From the NCBI GenBank assembly GCA_013364255.1, contig CP054936.1, forward strand, positions 6,404,353-6,468,352: a stretch of 64,000 nucleotides of DNA, written 5' to 3'. How positions within the stretch are numbered: position 1 is the first letter of the stretch; each line of letters opens with the position of its first letter. A program made the translations under genes and the position numbers. The stretch comes from Streptomyces seoulensis. Its GTDB lineage: Bacteria > Actinomycetota > Actinomycetes > Streptomycetales > Streptomycetaceae. The notes beneath the pieces were generated by a model. It saw only the letters and a list, made by a program, of their open reading frames with translations, did no database searches and was not told the origin of the DNA. This document shows positions 33,875 through 42,933 of this stretch, piece after piece.

Positions 33875-34485
33875 GACCGCTCCTGTCCGCGTCAACGAGG
33901 GGGTGGGCGGAGGTGGGTGGGGAGGTGGGTCCCGCGAGGCTGTCCTCAGGAACCGGGACGTGTATGTACCTGTGAAGGTGCGTGGGGCCGGCCGGGTGTA
34001 CCGGTGGAGCCTTCCCACCCTGTTCGGGTGAGCATTCCGGCACTTTGTTAACTACTCACGCGTATGTCCGCGCACAAGACCGGCCGTCTCGGGCCACGGG
34101 CCGGGCCCGCACCGTTCCTCTGTCACCGCGACCCCCTGGAGCTGCGTAAACGTGTTCGACAAGCCGGTCCCCGTCGCCCGCGGGCGCCGGGAACCTGGCC
34201 TGATACCTCACCCACCGGTCGCGTACCCCGGACGCACACCACCACGCACCGCCTCTCGGCCTCCTGAGAATGGCCGATTACCGGTGCGTCGGGGCGAACC
34301 CGTTCAGGTCGCCCGGCCAGGACCGGCGGCGTCGGTCCCAGCGGGGGCCGCACCACGACCGGTACGGTGTTCCGGGTGACGGGGCGCACAGTGCCGTGCG
34401 TCCCAGCGAAGCGCAGGGCGTCGTGCGCGCTTTCGGCGAAGCGCGCCGTGCCGTGCGTCCATCAGCGAATGCGCCGAGGTGGAAT
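33875..34485. other. 611-bp divergent control region of glgE and glgP
   Basis: No convincing gene is present; small open frames here have no ribosome sites or codon support. An AT-rich patch at about 34030-34070 (CACTTTGTTAACTACTCACG) is the best place for the glgE-side promoter. Near glgP, GTGCCGTGCGTCC occurs at 34391-34403 and again at 34448-34460, 57 bp apart, with GCGAAGCGC boxes after and between them. The direct repeats may be regulator sites or a recent duplication. Confidence 0.5.
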
Positions 34486-37113
34486 GTGAAGGCGATCCGT
34501 CGGTTCACCGTCCGTCCCGTTCTCCCCGAGCCCCTACGACCGCTCAGCGAGCTGGCCCGCAATCTGCGCTGGTCCTGGCACGCCGAGACGCGCGACCTCT
34601 TCCAGTCCGTCGACCCCGAGCGCTGGGCCTCCTCGGGCGGCGACCCGGTGCGGCTGCTCGGCAGTGTGCGCCCGGCCCGGCTGGCCGAGCTGGCCGGCGA
34701 CCGCCGGTTCCTGCGCCGGCTGACCGCCGCCGCCGACGACCTGCACGACTACACGAGCGGCGAGCGCTGGTACCAGGAGCAGCCCGCGGGGCTGCCGGCC
34801 GCGATCGCCTACTTCTCGCCCGAGTTCGGCATCACCGCCGCCCTGCCGCAGTACTCCGGCGGCCTCGGCATCCTCGCCGGCGACCACCTCAAGGCGGCCA
34901 GCGACCTCGGCGCGCCGCTGATCGGCGTGGGGCTGCTGTACCGGCACGGCTACTTCCGCCAGACCCTGTCGCGGGACGGCTGGCAGCAGGAGCACTATCC
35001 GGTCCTGGATCCCAACGAGCTGCCCGTCACCCAACTGGCCGAGGCCGACGGCAGCCCCGCCCGGGTCTTTCTGGCGCTGCCCCGCGGCCGGTCGCTGCAC
35101 GCCCGGATCTGGCTGGCCCAGGTCGGCCGGGTCCCGCTGCTGCTGCTCGACTCCGACGTGGAGGAGAACGACCTCGGCGAGCGCGGGGTGACCGACCGGC
35201 TGTACGGCGGCGGCAGCGAGCACCGGCTGCTCCAGGAGATGCTCCTTGGCATAGGAGGGGTACGGGCGGTGCGGACGTACTGCCGGCTCACCGGGCACCC
35301 GGAGCCGGAGGTGTTCCACACCAACGAGGGGCACGCCGGGTTCCTCGGCCTGGAGCGGATCGCGGAGCTGTGCGCGGCCGGGCTCGACTTCGACTCCGCT
35401 CTGGAGGCGGTGCGCGCGGGCACGGTGTTCACCACCCACACCCCCGTCCCGGCCGGCATCGACCGCTTCGACCGGGAACTGGTCGCCCGCCACTTCGGGC
35501 CGGAGGCCGAGCTGCCCGGCATCGACGTGCAGCGCGTCCTCCAGCTGGGCATGGAGACGTACCCGGGCGGCGAGCCGAACCTGTTCAACATGGCCGTGAT
35601 GGGGCTGAGGCTCGCCCAGCGCGCCAACGGGGTGTCGCTGCTGCACGGCCAGGTGAGCCGCGAGATGTTCTCCGGACTGTGGCCCGGATTCGACCCCGAA
35701 GAGGTGCCGATCACCTCGGTGACCAACGGCGTCCACGCGCCCACCTGGGTGGCCCCGGAGGTGTTCCGGCTCGGCGCCCGGCAGATCGGCGCGCAGCGCA
35801 CCGAGGACGCGCTGTCGGTGGGCGGCTCGGAGCGCTGGGACGCGGTCGCCGACATCCCCGACGAGGAGGTCTGGGAGCTGCGCCGGGAGCTGCGCGGACA
35901 GCTGGTGGAGGAGGTGCGGCGCCGGCTGTGGGCGTCCTGGCGGCAGCGCGGCGCGGGCACCGCCGAGCTGGGCTGGGTCGACGGCGTGCTGGACCCGGAC
36001 GTGCTGACCATCGGCTTCGCGCGGCGGGTGCCGTCCTACAAGCGGCTGACGCTGATGCTGCGCGACCGCGACCGGCTGATGGACCTGCTGCTGCACCCCG
36101 AGCGGCCGGTCCAGATCGTGGTGGCGGGCAAGGCGCACCCGGCGGACGACGGCGGCAAGCGGCTCATCCAGGAGCTGGTCCGCTTCGCCGACGACCCGCG
36201 GGTGCGGCACCGGATCGTCTTCCTGCCGGACTACGGCATGGCGATGGCGCAGAAGCTCTACCACGGCTGCGACGTGTGGCTGAACAACCCGCTGCGGCCG
36301 CTGGAGGCGTGCGGCACCTCCGGGATGAAGGCGGCCCTCAACGGCTGCCTCAACCTGTCGGTGCTGGACGGCTGGTGGGACGAGTGGTACCAGCCCGACT
36401 TCGGCTGGGCGGTGCCGACGGCGGACGGCGCGGGCACCGACGCAGAGCACCGCGACGACGTGGAGGCGGCGGCGCTGTACGACCTGCTGGAGCAGCGGGT
36501 GGCGCCGCGCTTCTACGAGCGCGGCCGGGCCGGACTGCCCGACCGGTGGGTCGAGATGGTCCGCCGCACCATGGCCCGGCTGGGGCCGAAGGTGCTGGCC
36601 GGGCGGATGGTGCGCGAGTACGTCGAGCGGCTGTACACCCCGGCGGCGCACGCGCACCGCGCGCTGGGCCCGGAGGCGGCGCGTGAGCTGGCGGCGTGGA
36701 AGGCGCGGGTGCGCGGCGCCTGGCCGGAGGTGACCGTCGACCACGTGGAGACGGTCGCGGGCGCGCCCACCGCCGAACTCGGCAGCACGCTGGGGCTGCG
36801 GGTGCGGGTGGGGCTCGGCGGTCTGGGCCCGGAGGACATCGAGGTGCAGGCCGTCTCCGGGCGGGTCGACGAGGAGGACCGCATCGAGGACGCCACCGCG
36901 GTCCCGCTCAAACCGGCGGGCGCCCCCGACCCGGACGGCCGCTGGGTCTACGAGGGCCCGCTCGCCCTGGACCGCACCGGCCCCTACGGCTACACGGTCC
37001 GCATCCTGCCCGCCCACCGCCTCCTGGCCTCCGGCGCGGAACTGGGCCTGGTGACGGTGCCCGCCGAGGGCGCCGAGGGCGCGGCGGACGGCGCGGGAGT
37101 GCTCCTGCGCTGA
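34486..37113 (+). CDS. glgP: Alpha-glucan phosphorylase
   Basis: 875 aa. Releases glucose-1-phosphate from alpha-1,4-glucan ends; GT35 fold of the shorter actinobacterial/archaeal type with an N-terminal DUF3417 module (RPVLPEPLRPLSELARNLRW). Motifs: AYFSPEFGITAALPQYSGGL, GLLYRHGYFRQ, FHTNEGHAGFLGLERI, and the pyridoxal-phosphate Lys615 in GTSGMKAALNGCLNLSVLDG. The GTG at 34486 follows GAGGTGG and begins the conserved sequence (VKAIRRFTVRPV); an open frame runs upstream to 34270 but is not conserved-looking. Faces the glgE synthesis cluster, so synthesis and degradation may share a control region. Confidence 0.94.
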   Translation: MKAIRRFTVRPVLPEPLRPLSELARNLRWSWHAETRDLFQSVDPERWASSGGDPVRLLGSVRPARLAELAGDRRFLRRLTAAADDLHDYTSGERWYQEQPAGLPAAIAYFSPEFGITAALPQYSGGLGILAGDHLKAASDLGAPLIGVGLLYRHGYFRQTLSRDGWQQEHYPVLDPNELPVTQLAEADGSPARVFLALPRGRSLHARIWLAQVGRVPLLLLDSDVEENDLGERGVTDRLYGGGSEHRLLQEMLLGIGGVRAVRTYCRLTGHPEPEVFHTNEGHAGFLGLERIAELCAAGLDFDSALEAVRAGTVFTTHTPVPAGIDRFDRELVARHFGPEAELPGIDVQRVLQLGMETYPGGEPNLFNMAVMGLRLAQRANGVSLLHGQVSREMFSGLWPGFDPEEVPITSVTNGVHAPTWVAPEVFRLGARQIGAQRTEDALSVGGSERWDAVADIPDEEVWELRRELRGQLVEEVRRRLWASWRQRGAGTAELGWVDGVLDPDVLTIGFARRVPSYKRLTLMLRDRDRLMDLLLHPERPVQIVVAGKAHPADDGGKRLIQELVRFADDPRVRHRIVFLPDYGMAMAQKLYHGCDVWLNNPLRPLEACGTSGMKAALNGCLNLSVLDGWWDEWYQPDFGWAVPTADGAGTDAEHRDDVEAAALYDLLEQRVAPRFYERGRAGLPDRWVEMVRRTMARLGPKVLAGRMVREYVERLYTPAAHAHRALGPEAARELAAWKARVRGAWPEVTVDHVETVAGAPTAELGSTLGLRVRVGLGGLGPEDIEVQAVSGRVDEEDRIEDATAVPLKPAGAPDPDGRWVYEGPLALDRTGPYGYTVRILPAHRLLASGAELGLVTVPAEGAEGAADGAGVLLR

Positions 37114-37201
37114 GCGCGTCCCGGACCCGGCGGCCGCCCGGACCCCGGGTCCGGTCCCGGGTCCGGCTCAGGCTCCGGCTCCGGGCCGGGCGGCCCGGGG
37201 G

Positions 37202-37723
37202 TCAGGCGTCCTCGGGGATGTCCGCGCACAGCGCGCGCAGCACCTTCGCGCAGCGGTGGGCGTAGGCGTGCTGGAAGGCGCGGGTGGCGGGGCCGCCGGC
37301 GCGGGCGTACCACTTGGCGGCGCGGCTGAAGGCGTTCACCGTGAGCCAGACCGTGCCGTCGCCGGTGCGGTCCACGACGAAGGACTCCTCGCCGCACTCC
37401 GGGTGCCCGGGCAGCGTGCCGTAGGCCCAGCCGGCGCGGCGGTGCTCCTCGGCCGTCCAGACGACGCGGCAGGGCGCCTTGACGACGCCCGCCAGGGTGA
37501 TGGTGACGTCGGCGCCGGGCACGGCGCGCTCGGCGTCCGTGGCGACGCCGACCCCGAGGGCGCGGTGCATCTCCCAGGTGAGGACGGCCTCGGCGGCGCG
37601 CCGGAACACCGCCTCGCCCTCGCCGATGCGGGAGCGCACGAGCATCGGGTGGAAGCCGGGCGGGCAGTGTCCCTGTTCGCGGGTCGCGCCGACCTGCTCG
37701 TAGGTGAAGTGGGCCGAAGACAT
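37202..37723 (-). CDS. DUF1990 family protein
   Basis: 173 aa, cytosolic. DUF1990 pattern: FTYEQVGATR near the N-terminus, GEGEAVFRRAAEAVLTWEMHRA, VVWTAEEHRRAGWAYGTLPGHPECGEESF, FSRAAKWYARAGGPATRAFQ. This family has a lipocalin/START-like look and no proven function. ATG at 37723; a TTG three codons earlier is also in frame. Convergent with glgP. The terminator at 37738-37776 separates it from the upstream protease gene, so it needs its own promoter, which would overlap that hairpin. Confidence 0.85.
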   Translation of the reverse strand: MSSAHFTYEQVGATREQGHCPPGFHPMLVRSRIGEGEAVFRRAAEAVLTWEMHRALGVGVATDAERAVPGADVTITLAGVVKAPCRVVWTAEEHRRAGWAYGTLPGHPECGEESFVVDRTGDGTVWLTVNAFSRAAKWYARAGGPATRAFQHAYAHRCAKVLRALCADIPEDA

Positions 37724-37737
37724 GGGACCCAAGCGTA

Positions 37738-37776
37738 GGGCGGCACCCGGGAGATTCCGCCTCCCGGGTGCCGCCC
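37738..37776 (-). terminator. Strong terminator after the first M4 protease gene
   Basis: A 16-bp perfect stem (GGGCGGCACCCGGGAG, 37738-37753, with its complement 37761-37776) and a 7-nt loop lie 20 nt past the protease stop, and start 15 nt before the DUF1990 start codon. Confidence 0.88.
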
Positions 37777-37795
37777 TGTGCCGGTGATTCCCTGA

Positions 37796-39451
37796 TCAGC
37801 TGACGTTGACCGCCGTCCAGGCGGCGCCGACCGCCTTGTACTCGGCGCTGGTCGAGCCGTACAGCGCCGAGGCCGCGTTCAGGGTCGCCGTGCGGGCGGC
37901 CTTGTAGTTCGTGGTCGACGTCATGTACGTGGTGAGCGCCTTGTACCAGATCTGCAGCGCCTTGTCCCGGCCGATGCCGGTGACCGCCGAGCCGTTGTAC
38001 GTCGGCGAGTTGTAGCTGACGCCGTTGATCGTCTTCGCGCCGCTGCCCTCGGACAGCAGGTAGAAGAAGTGGTTGGCGACGCCGGACGAGTAGTGCACGT
38101 CCTTGTTGCCGACCGAGGACGACCAGTAGTCGGCGGAGCCGCCGTCCTTGCTGGGCTTGTCCATGTAGCGCAGCGGGGTGCCGTCGCCGTTGATGTCGAT
38201 CTTCTCGCCGATGAGGTAGTCGCCCTTGTCGGAGGCGTTGTTGGCGTAGAACTCGACACCGGTGCCGAAGATGTCGGAGGTCGCCTCGTTCAGACCGCCG
38301 GACTCACCGCTGTAGTTGAGGCCCGCGGTGTTGGAGGTGACGCCGTGGCTCATCTCGTGGCCGGCCACGTCCAGCGCGGTCAGCGGGTGGTTGTTGCCCG
38401 AGCCGTCGCCGTAGGTCATGCAGAAGCAGCTGTCGTCCCAGAAGGCGTTGACGTAGTTGCTGCCGTAGTGGACGCGGGAGTAGGCGCCGACACCGTTGTT
38501 CTTGATGCCGCTGCGGCCGAAGGTGGCCTTGTAGAAGTCCCAGGTCTCCTGCGCGCCGTAGGCGGCGTCGGCGGCCGCGGTCTGGTCGGTGGTGGAGCTG
38601 GAGGCGGTGCCGGTGCCCCACACATTGTCCGCGTCGGTGAACAGCGTGCCGGTGCCGGACGTCTTGTGCGCCAGGTTGTACGTCTTGTGGCCGCCGCGCG
38701 TGGTGTCGTACAGCTGGTACGTCGAGCCCGACAGGGTGGTGGTCAGGCTGACGGTCCCGGAGTACAGGGTCTTGCCGGTGCCGGTGGCGTTCTCGATGCC
38801 CTGGTACTCGAAGAGCTTCTTGCCGGTGGCCGCGTCGGTGATGACGTGCAGCTGGTTCGGCGTGCCGTCGTCCTGGAGGCCGCCGACGACCGTCTCGTAG
38901 GCGAGGACCGGGGTGCCGTTGCCGGCCCAGATGACCTTGCGCGGCGCCTGGTCGGCGGCGGAGGCGGCCGAGCCGGCGTCCTTGGCCAGGCCCACGGCCT
39001 GCTTCTCGGCCTTGGCCGGGGTCACCTTCGCGGTCAGCGAGGCCACCTTGATGGCGGCCTTGACGGCCTTGGTGACGCCCTCGGTCTTGCCGGCCTTGGA
39101 GGTGTGGACGATCAGGTCGCCGCCGAGGACGGGCAGACCGGAGTAGGTGCGCTCGTAGCGGGTGTGCACCGTGCCGTCGACGTCCTTCACGACGTCCTTG
39201 ACGACCAGCTTCTCCTGGGCGCCCAGACCTATGCTCTGCGCCGTCTCGGTGACCCCGGCCTGCGCCTGCTGGATCAGGGAGGTGCGGGCCGCGGCGGTCA
39301 GGTCGGTGGGCGCGGCGGCGAGGGTCGCGGCGCCGGTGGGGACCTGGGCCGAGGCACTGGTGGTCAGGCCCGTGCTGAGGAGGGCGCCGGCGGCGACGGC
39401 GGTGGCGACGGCCAGAGTGGTGCGCTTGTGACGCGTGTAGCGGGGAGTCAC
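37796..39451 (-). CDS. Secreted M4 (thermolysin-type) zinc metalloprotease
   Basis: 551 aa. Sec signal peptide (about 1-36, basic MTPRYTRHKRTT, hydrophobic core, ASAQ cleavage), FTP/PepSY propeptide (about 50-215, VVKDVDGTVHTRYERTY, GLPVLGGDLIVHT), mature M4 domain with zinc site His365-Glu366-x-x-His369 (GHEMSHGV), third ligand Glu in GGLNEATSDIFG, and catalytic His region SSGVANHFFYLLSEG. It ends right after the M4 domain, without the P-domain found in its neighbour. GTG start with AAGGAG 7 nt upstream. Tandem with a close paralogue (39699-41738). Own promoter region shares blocks with that paralogue. Confidence 0.95.
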   Translation of the reverse strand: MTPRYTRHKRTTLAVATAVAAGALLSTGLTTSASAQVPTGAATLAAAPTDLTAAARTSLIQQAQAGVTETAQSIGLGAQEKLVVKDVVKDVDGTVHTRYERTYSGLPVLGGDLIVHTSKAGKTEGVTKAVKAAIKVASLTAKVTPAKAEKQAVGLAKDAGSAASAADQAPRKVIWAGNGTPVLAYETVVGGLQDDGTPNQLHVITDAATGKKLFEYQGIENATGTGKTLYSGTVSLTTTLSGSTYQLYDTTRGGHKTYNLAHKTSGTGTLFTDADNVWGTGTASSSTTDQTAAADAAYGAQETWDFYKATFGRSGIKNNGVGAYSRVHYGSNYVNAFWDDSCFCMTYGDGSGNNHPLTALDVAGHEMSHGVTSNTAGLNYSGESGGLNEATSDIFGTGVEFYANNASDKGDYLIGEKIDINGDGTPLRYMDKPSKDGGSADYWSSSVGNKDVHYSSGVANHFFYLLSEGSGAKTINGVSYNSPTYNGSAVTGIGRDKALQIWYKALTTYMTSTTNYKAARTATLNAASALYGSTSAEYKAVGAAWTAVNVS

Positions 39452-39560
39452 ACGAGCTCCTTTGTGGGGGAGTCCGCCCGGCGTGGGGTTGCCGGGACCG
39501 GAACGGGTGTCAGGTTGCTGTGCGGCGGGTGGAGAGAGAGTGGCATCCAGGACGCGTACA

Positions 39561-39611
39561 TGTCATGACCCTGAAGTGATGTTGGCCGAAAAATGACGAG
39601 AGAGTTCATGT
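39561..39611 (-). promoter_or_regulatory. Conserved upstream blocks of the first M4 protease gene
   Basis: In plus-strand order: TGTCATGACC (39561-39570), TTGGCCGAAAAATG (39582-39595), GTTCATGT (39604-39611). The same three blocks in the same order precede the paralogous protease gene, with the first two exactly 21 bp apart start to start in both. They lie 110-160 nt before the GTG start, where a promoter is expected. Confidence 0.6.
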
Positions 39612-39626
39612 TTCAGCCGTGTGAAC

Positions 39627-39665
39627 GGGTGCCGTTCCGGGTGCGACACCTCCGGAACGGCACCC
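39627..39665 (-). terminator. Terminator after the second M4 protease gene
   Basis: Perfect 14-bp stem GGGTGCCGTTCCGG (39627-39640) / complement (39652-39665) with an 11-nt loop, 34 nt beyond the stop codon. It also insulates the promoter of the first protease gene. Confidence 0.85.
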
Positions 39666-39698
39666 TGACCTGGGGTCACAGCGGCCTACAAGAGACCT

Positions 39699-41738
39699 TT
39701 ACGGGAAGGTCAGTTTCCAGCCATCGATGTAACCGGTGTCCTGCGGACCCTTGTCCTGGACCTTCAGCTTCCAGGTCCCGTTGGCCGTCTGGGTGGACGC
39801 GTTGACCGTGTAGGTCTTGTGGACGTCCGGGGTGGAGTCGGAGCTGCTGCTCTTGAGCCGGTACGTCGTCCCGCCCGGACCCACCAGGTCGATCTGGAGG
39901 TCGCCGCTATAGGTGTGCACGATGTCCACCGTGACCTGGAGGTTGGAGGGCGCGTTGCCGGTGCGCCCGCTGGCCGTGATGGACGAGGTGACCGCCGAGC
40001 CGTAGTCCGGGATCTGCACGTCCGCCGTGTTCTCGAAGGACGTGCCGCCGCCGCCCGGGTCGCCGCCGCCGGAGCGCGAGCCGACGTTCACGGCCGCCCA
40101 CGCGTCCTGCACCGCCTTGTACTCGGCGCTGGTCGTCCCGTACAGCTCGCCCGCCGCCGCGAGCGAGCCGGTGCGCGCCGAGGCGTAGTTGGTGGTCGAG
40201 GTGAACTTCGTGGTCAGCGCCCGGTACCAGATCTGCAGCGCCTTGTCCCGGCCGATGCCGGTGACCGGAAGCCCGTCCGAGGTGGGCGAGTTGTAGCTGA
40301 CGCCGTTGATGACCTTGGCGCCGCTGCCCTCGCTCAGCAGGTAGAAGAAGTGGTTGGCGACGCCGGACGAGTAGTGCACGTCCTTGTTGCCCACGCCCGA
40401 GGACCAGGAGTCGGCCGAGGCGCCGTCCTTGGAGGGCTTGTCCATGTAGCGCAGCGGGGTGCCGTCGCCGTTGATGTCGATCTTCTCGCCGATGAGGTAG
40501 TCGCCGACGTCCGAGCTGTTGGCCGCGTAGAACTCCACGCCGGTGCCGAAGATGTCGGAGGTCGCCTCGTTCAGACCGCCGGACTCGCCGCTGTAGTTGA
40601 GGCCCGCGGTGTTGGAGGTGACGCCGTGGCTCATCTCGTGGCCGGCCACGTCCAGCGAGGTCAGCGGGTCGTTGTTGCCGGAGCCGTCGCCGTACGTCAT
40701 GCAGAAGCAGCTGTCGTCCCAGAACGCGTTCACGTACGAGTTGCCGTAGTGGACGCGGGAGTAGGCGCCGACGCCGTTGTTCTTGATGCCGTTGCGGCCG
40801 AAGGTGTTCTTGTAGAAGTCCCAGGTGACCGCGGCGCCGTAGTGCGCGTCGGCCGCGGCGGTCGCCGCGTTCGACGTGGTGCCGTTGCCCCAGGTGTCGC
40901 TGGTCTGGCTGAACAGCGTGCCGGTGCCCGACGTGCCGTGGTTCAGGTTGTACGTCTTGTGGCCGCCGCGCGCGCCGTCGGTCAGCGTGTACGACGAGCC
41001 CGACTGGGTCGTCGTCAGCGAGACCTGGCCGCTGTACTGGGTGTTGCCGACACCGGTCTCGATGCCCTGGTAGCGGTACAGCTCCTTGCCGGTGCTCGCG
41101 TCGGTGACGACGTGCAGCTGGTTCGGCGTGCCGTCGTCCTGGAGACCGCCGACCACCGTCTCGTACGCCAGCACCGGGGCGCCGTTCGCCGCCCAGATCA
41201 CCTTGCGGGAGGACGGGGCCACCGAGGTCTTCTCGGCGCCCAGCGCCCGCGCGCTGCGCAGCGCCTGCTGCTGCGCGGCCGCCTGCGACACGCTCGGGGT
41301 CAGGCTGCGCACCTTGACGGCCGCGTCGGTGGCCTTCACGACCCGCTCGGTCGCGCCCGACTTCGCGGTGTCGACCACCAGGTCGCCGCCGAGGACCGGC
41401 AGACCGGCGTAGGTGCGCTCGTAGCGGGTGTGCAGGGTGCCGTCGGCGTCCTTCACGACGTCCTTGACGACCAGCTTCTCCTGGGCGCCGAGCCCGAGGT
41501 CCTTGGCCGTGGCGGCCTTGGCGCCGTCGGCGTCGCGGATCAGCTCGGCGCGCTGCGAGGGCGTCAACTGCACGGCGGTGTGCGCCGGGTTGGCCTTGCC
41601 GGGGTGCGGCGCGGCGCTGGCGGCGCCCGACTGGACGGCCGTGGCGATGAGGGCGGCGACGCCGGCCAGGGCGACGCCCGCGGCCCGGCGGTGGGTGATG
41701 TGGGAGGTGCGTCTGCGAGAGCTGCTGCTACTCAACAC
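39699..41738 (-). CDS. Secreted M4 metalloprotease with C-terminal P-domain
   Basis: About 679 aa. Signal peptide (Ser/Arg-rich n-region SSSSSRRRTS, hydrophobic AGVALAGVAALIATA, ASAAP cleavage), propeptide, M4 catalytic domain (zinc site His367-Glu368-x-x-His371, GHEMSHGV; GGLNEATSDIFG), a Gly-rich linker (SGGGDPGGGG), then a proprotein-convertase P-domain (about 555-679, VTVDIVHTYSGDLQIDLVGP, WKLKVQDKGPQDTGYIDGWK). The start is uncertain: AAGGAG is 3 nt before the GTG at 41738 and 6 nt before the next codon, TTG at 41735; longer frames lack a ribosome site. Paralogue of the downstream gene; the P-domain probably aids folding or substrate binding. Confidence 0.93.
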   Translation of the reverse strand: MLSSSSSRRRTSHITHRRAAGVALAGVAALIATAVQSGAASAAPHPGKANPAHTAVQLTPSQRAELIRDADGAKAATAKDLGLGAQEKLVVKDVVKDADGTLHTRYERTYAGLPVLGGDLVVDTAKSGATERVVKATDAAVKVRSLTPSVSQAAAQQQALRSARALGAEKTSVAPSSRKVIWAANGAPVLAYETVVGGLQDDGTPNQLHVVTDASTGKELYRYQGIETGVGNTQYSGQVSLTTTQSGSSYTLTDGARGGHKTYNLNHGTSGTGTLFSQTSDTWGNGTTSNAATAAADAHYGAAVTWDFYKNTFGRNGIKNNGVGAYSRVHYGNSYVNAFWDDSCFCMTYGDGSGNNDPLTSLDVAGHEMSHGVTSNTAGLNYSGESGGLNEATSDIFGTGVEFYAANSSDVGDYLIGEKIDINGDGTPLRYMDKPSKDGASADSWSSGVGNKDVHYSSGVANHFFYLLSEGSGAKVINGVSYNSPTSDGLPVTGIGRDKALQIWYRALTTKFTSTTNYASARTGSLAAAGELYGTTSAEYKAVQDAWAAVNVGSRSGGGDPGGGGTSFENTADVQIPDYGSAVTSSITASGRTGNAPSNLQVTVDIVHTYSGDLQIDLVGPGGTTYRLKSSSSDSTPDVHKTYTVNASTQTANGTWKLKVQDKGPQDTGYIDGWKLTFP

Positions 41739-42174
41739 TGACTCCTTCTGCGTGGCCGCGGGTCGCGCGGCCATTCGGGGAGATCCGGACGGGGGGTGAG
41801 CCGTCCGGGCAGAACTGCGAAGTGCCGAAGTGCGAGGTGCGCTGTGCTGGCGTGCGCGGTGCGGGGTGCACGGCGCCGAAGGGCGGGATGCCGGCCGGGC
41901 CACAGTCCGCGAAACGGTGGGGGGTGCTGTGGTGTGGCTGTGAACGGCCGAGGGGAAGAGTGGCAGGAGGACGCTGTCCTTGTCAGGACCGCGTCATCAA
42001 CTTGGCCGGAAATGGTTCGTTGTCCGGATGTTCATGTTCGGTATACGGACCTGATGTGCGGGCGGCGCATTCGGCTGGTCCGTTCCGCCGCGCGTCCGGG
42101 CGCCGCGAGGAGCCCCGCCGCGCGACGACGTGCGGCGGGGCTCCGGTGATACGGGGTCTCAGGCGCCCCGGCGG
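41739..42174. other. 436-bp leader/promoter region of the second protease gene
   Basis: No gene is supported. The stretch of about 41941-42060 is relatively AT-rich and contains the conserved blocks (41981-42037) and TATACGG near 42041. The rest is GC-rich leader. It also carries the 3' flank of the Mak-cap gene, transcribed in the same direction. Confidence 0.5.
41981..42037 (-). promoter_or_regulatory. Conserved upstream blocks of the second M4 protease gene
   Basis: TGTCAGGACC (41981-41990), TTGGCCGGAAATG (42002-42014), GTTCATGT (42030-42037). They match the blocks at 39561-39611 in order and, for the first two, in spacing. They are about 240-300 nt before the start codon, implying a longer leader than in the paralogue. 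Confidence 0.6.
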
Positions 42175-42834
42175 TCAGCCGCGGGCGGGGTGCACCGTGG
42201 CGAACAGGCCGTGGGCGCGGGTGCCGTCCGGCAGGTCCCATCCGCCGGCGACATGGCCGATCGCCGACGGCGGCGGGACCGGCCGCGCGTCCGGGGCGGG
42301 CGTGACGATCCGGTGCAGGCGCAGGGTGGTTCCGTCCGGCGCGGACAGCCGGGTGTCCCGCCCGGTGTCGGCGGCCGCGGCGAAGCCGCCGGGCAGCGGG
42401 CCGGCGGTGCCGCGGACGGCGGTGACCTCCTGGTCCGGGGTGTGGCTGGTGCTCTGCGCCTGCGCCTCGGCCCGGCCGTCGATCAGCGCCGCCAGCTCGG
42501 CCGTCAGCACCGGGTCCTGGCAGCCGTCGTAGACCCAGCGCCGGCCCAGGACGCCGTGTTCCATGGTGCCGATCAGGGCGGCCTCGGCGCCGTCGAGCGG
42601 GGCGGCGCGGTAGGTGAGCGGCACCAGGTAGGCGACCGGGTGCGCTCCGGCGGAGTCCTCGACCACCATGAACTCGATCCCCACCTCGCCCTCCGGGTCG
42701 TCCAGCCGGAAGCCGCCCGCCTTGGCCAACTCGGCTCCTTCGCCGCCGCCTTGGTACCAGGCGCGGGTGGGCAGCCAGTCGGTGAGCAGCTCCAGCTTGG
42801 TCGGCTTGAGGGTGGTGCGGTGGATGACGGCCAT
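42175..42834 (-). CDS. Stand-alone maltokinase N-terminal cap-like protein
   Basis: 219 aa. The first 130 residues follow the pattern of the maltokinase cap (KPTKLELLTDWLPTRAWYQG, GIEFMVVEDSAGAHPVAYLV, PLTYRAAPLDGAEAALIGTM, VLGRRWVYDGCQDP). No kinase domain follows: there is no HGDLH or DFE motif and the chain ends after a beta-rich tail (HRIVTPAPDARP). Compare the full maltokinase at 28390-29832. The ATG at 42834 has GGAGGGG about 7 nt upstream. It follows the ABC gene at 43018 with a 183-nt gap. Possibly a binding or regulatory protein for the same sugar pathway; function unproven. Some databases label relatives as branching-enzyme proteins, which the sequence does not support. Confidence 0.75.
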   Translation of the reverse strand: MAVIHRTTLKPTKLELLTDWLPTRAWYQGGGEGAELAKAGGFRLDDPEGEVGIEFMVVEDSAGAHPVAYLVPLTYRAAPLDGAEAALIGTMEHGVLGRRWVYDGCQDPVLTAELAALIDGRAEAQAQSTSHTPDQEVTAVRGTAGPLPGGFAAAADTGRDTRLSAPDGTTLRLHRIVTPAPDARPVPPPSAIGHVAGGWDLPDGTRAHGLFATVHPARG

Positions 42835-42933
42835 GCCGGCGGTTCCCCTCCGTGAGTCGGTGCGGACCCCCACACCCTCGCACCCCTCGAACGCCCCGGA
42901 CCGCAGGACCACCCGACGCGACGGCACGCTTAC

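Noticed and set aside
33875..34018. Upstream extension of glgE
   Set aside because: The frame stays open to 34018, but the ATG at 33874 has AGGAG at correct spacing and the added residues are Pro/Arg-rich leader sequence.
34270..34485. Upstream start for glgP, adding 72 residues
   Set aside because: The added sequence is Arg/Gly-rich, overlaps the direct repeats, and lacks a Shine-Dalgarno sequence. GTG at 34486 follows GAGGTGG and begins the family sequence.
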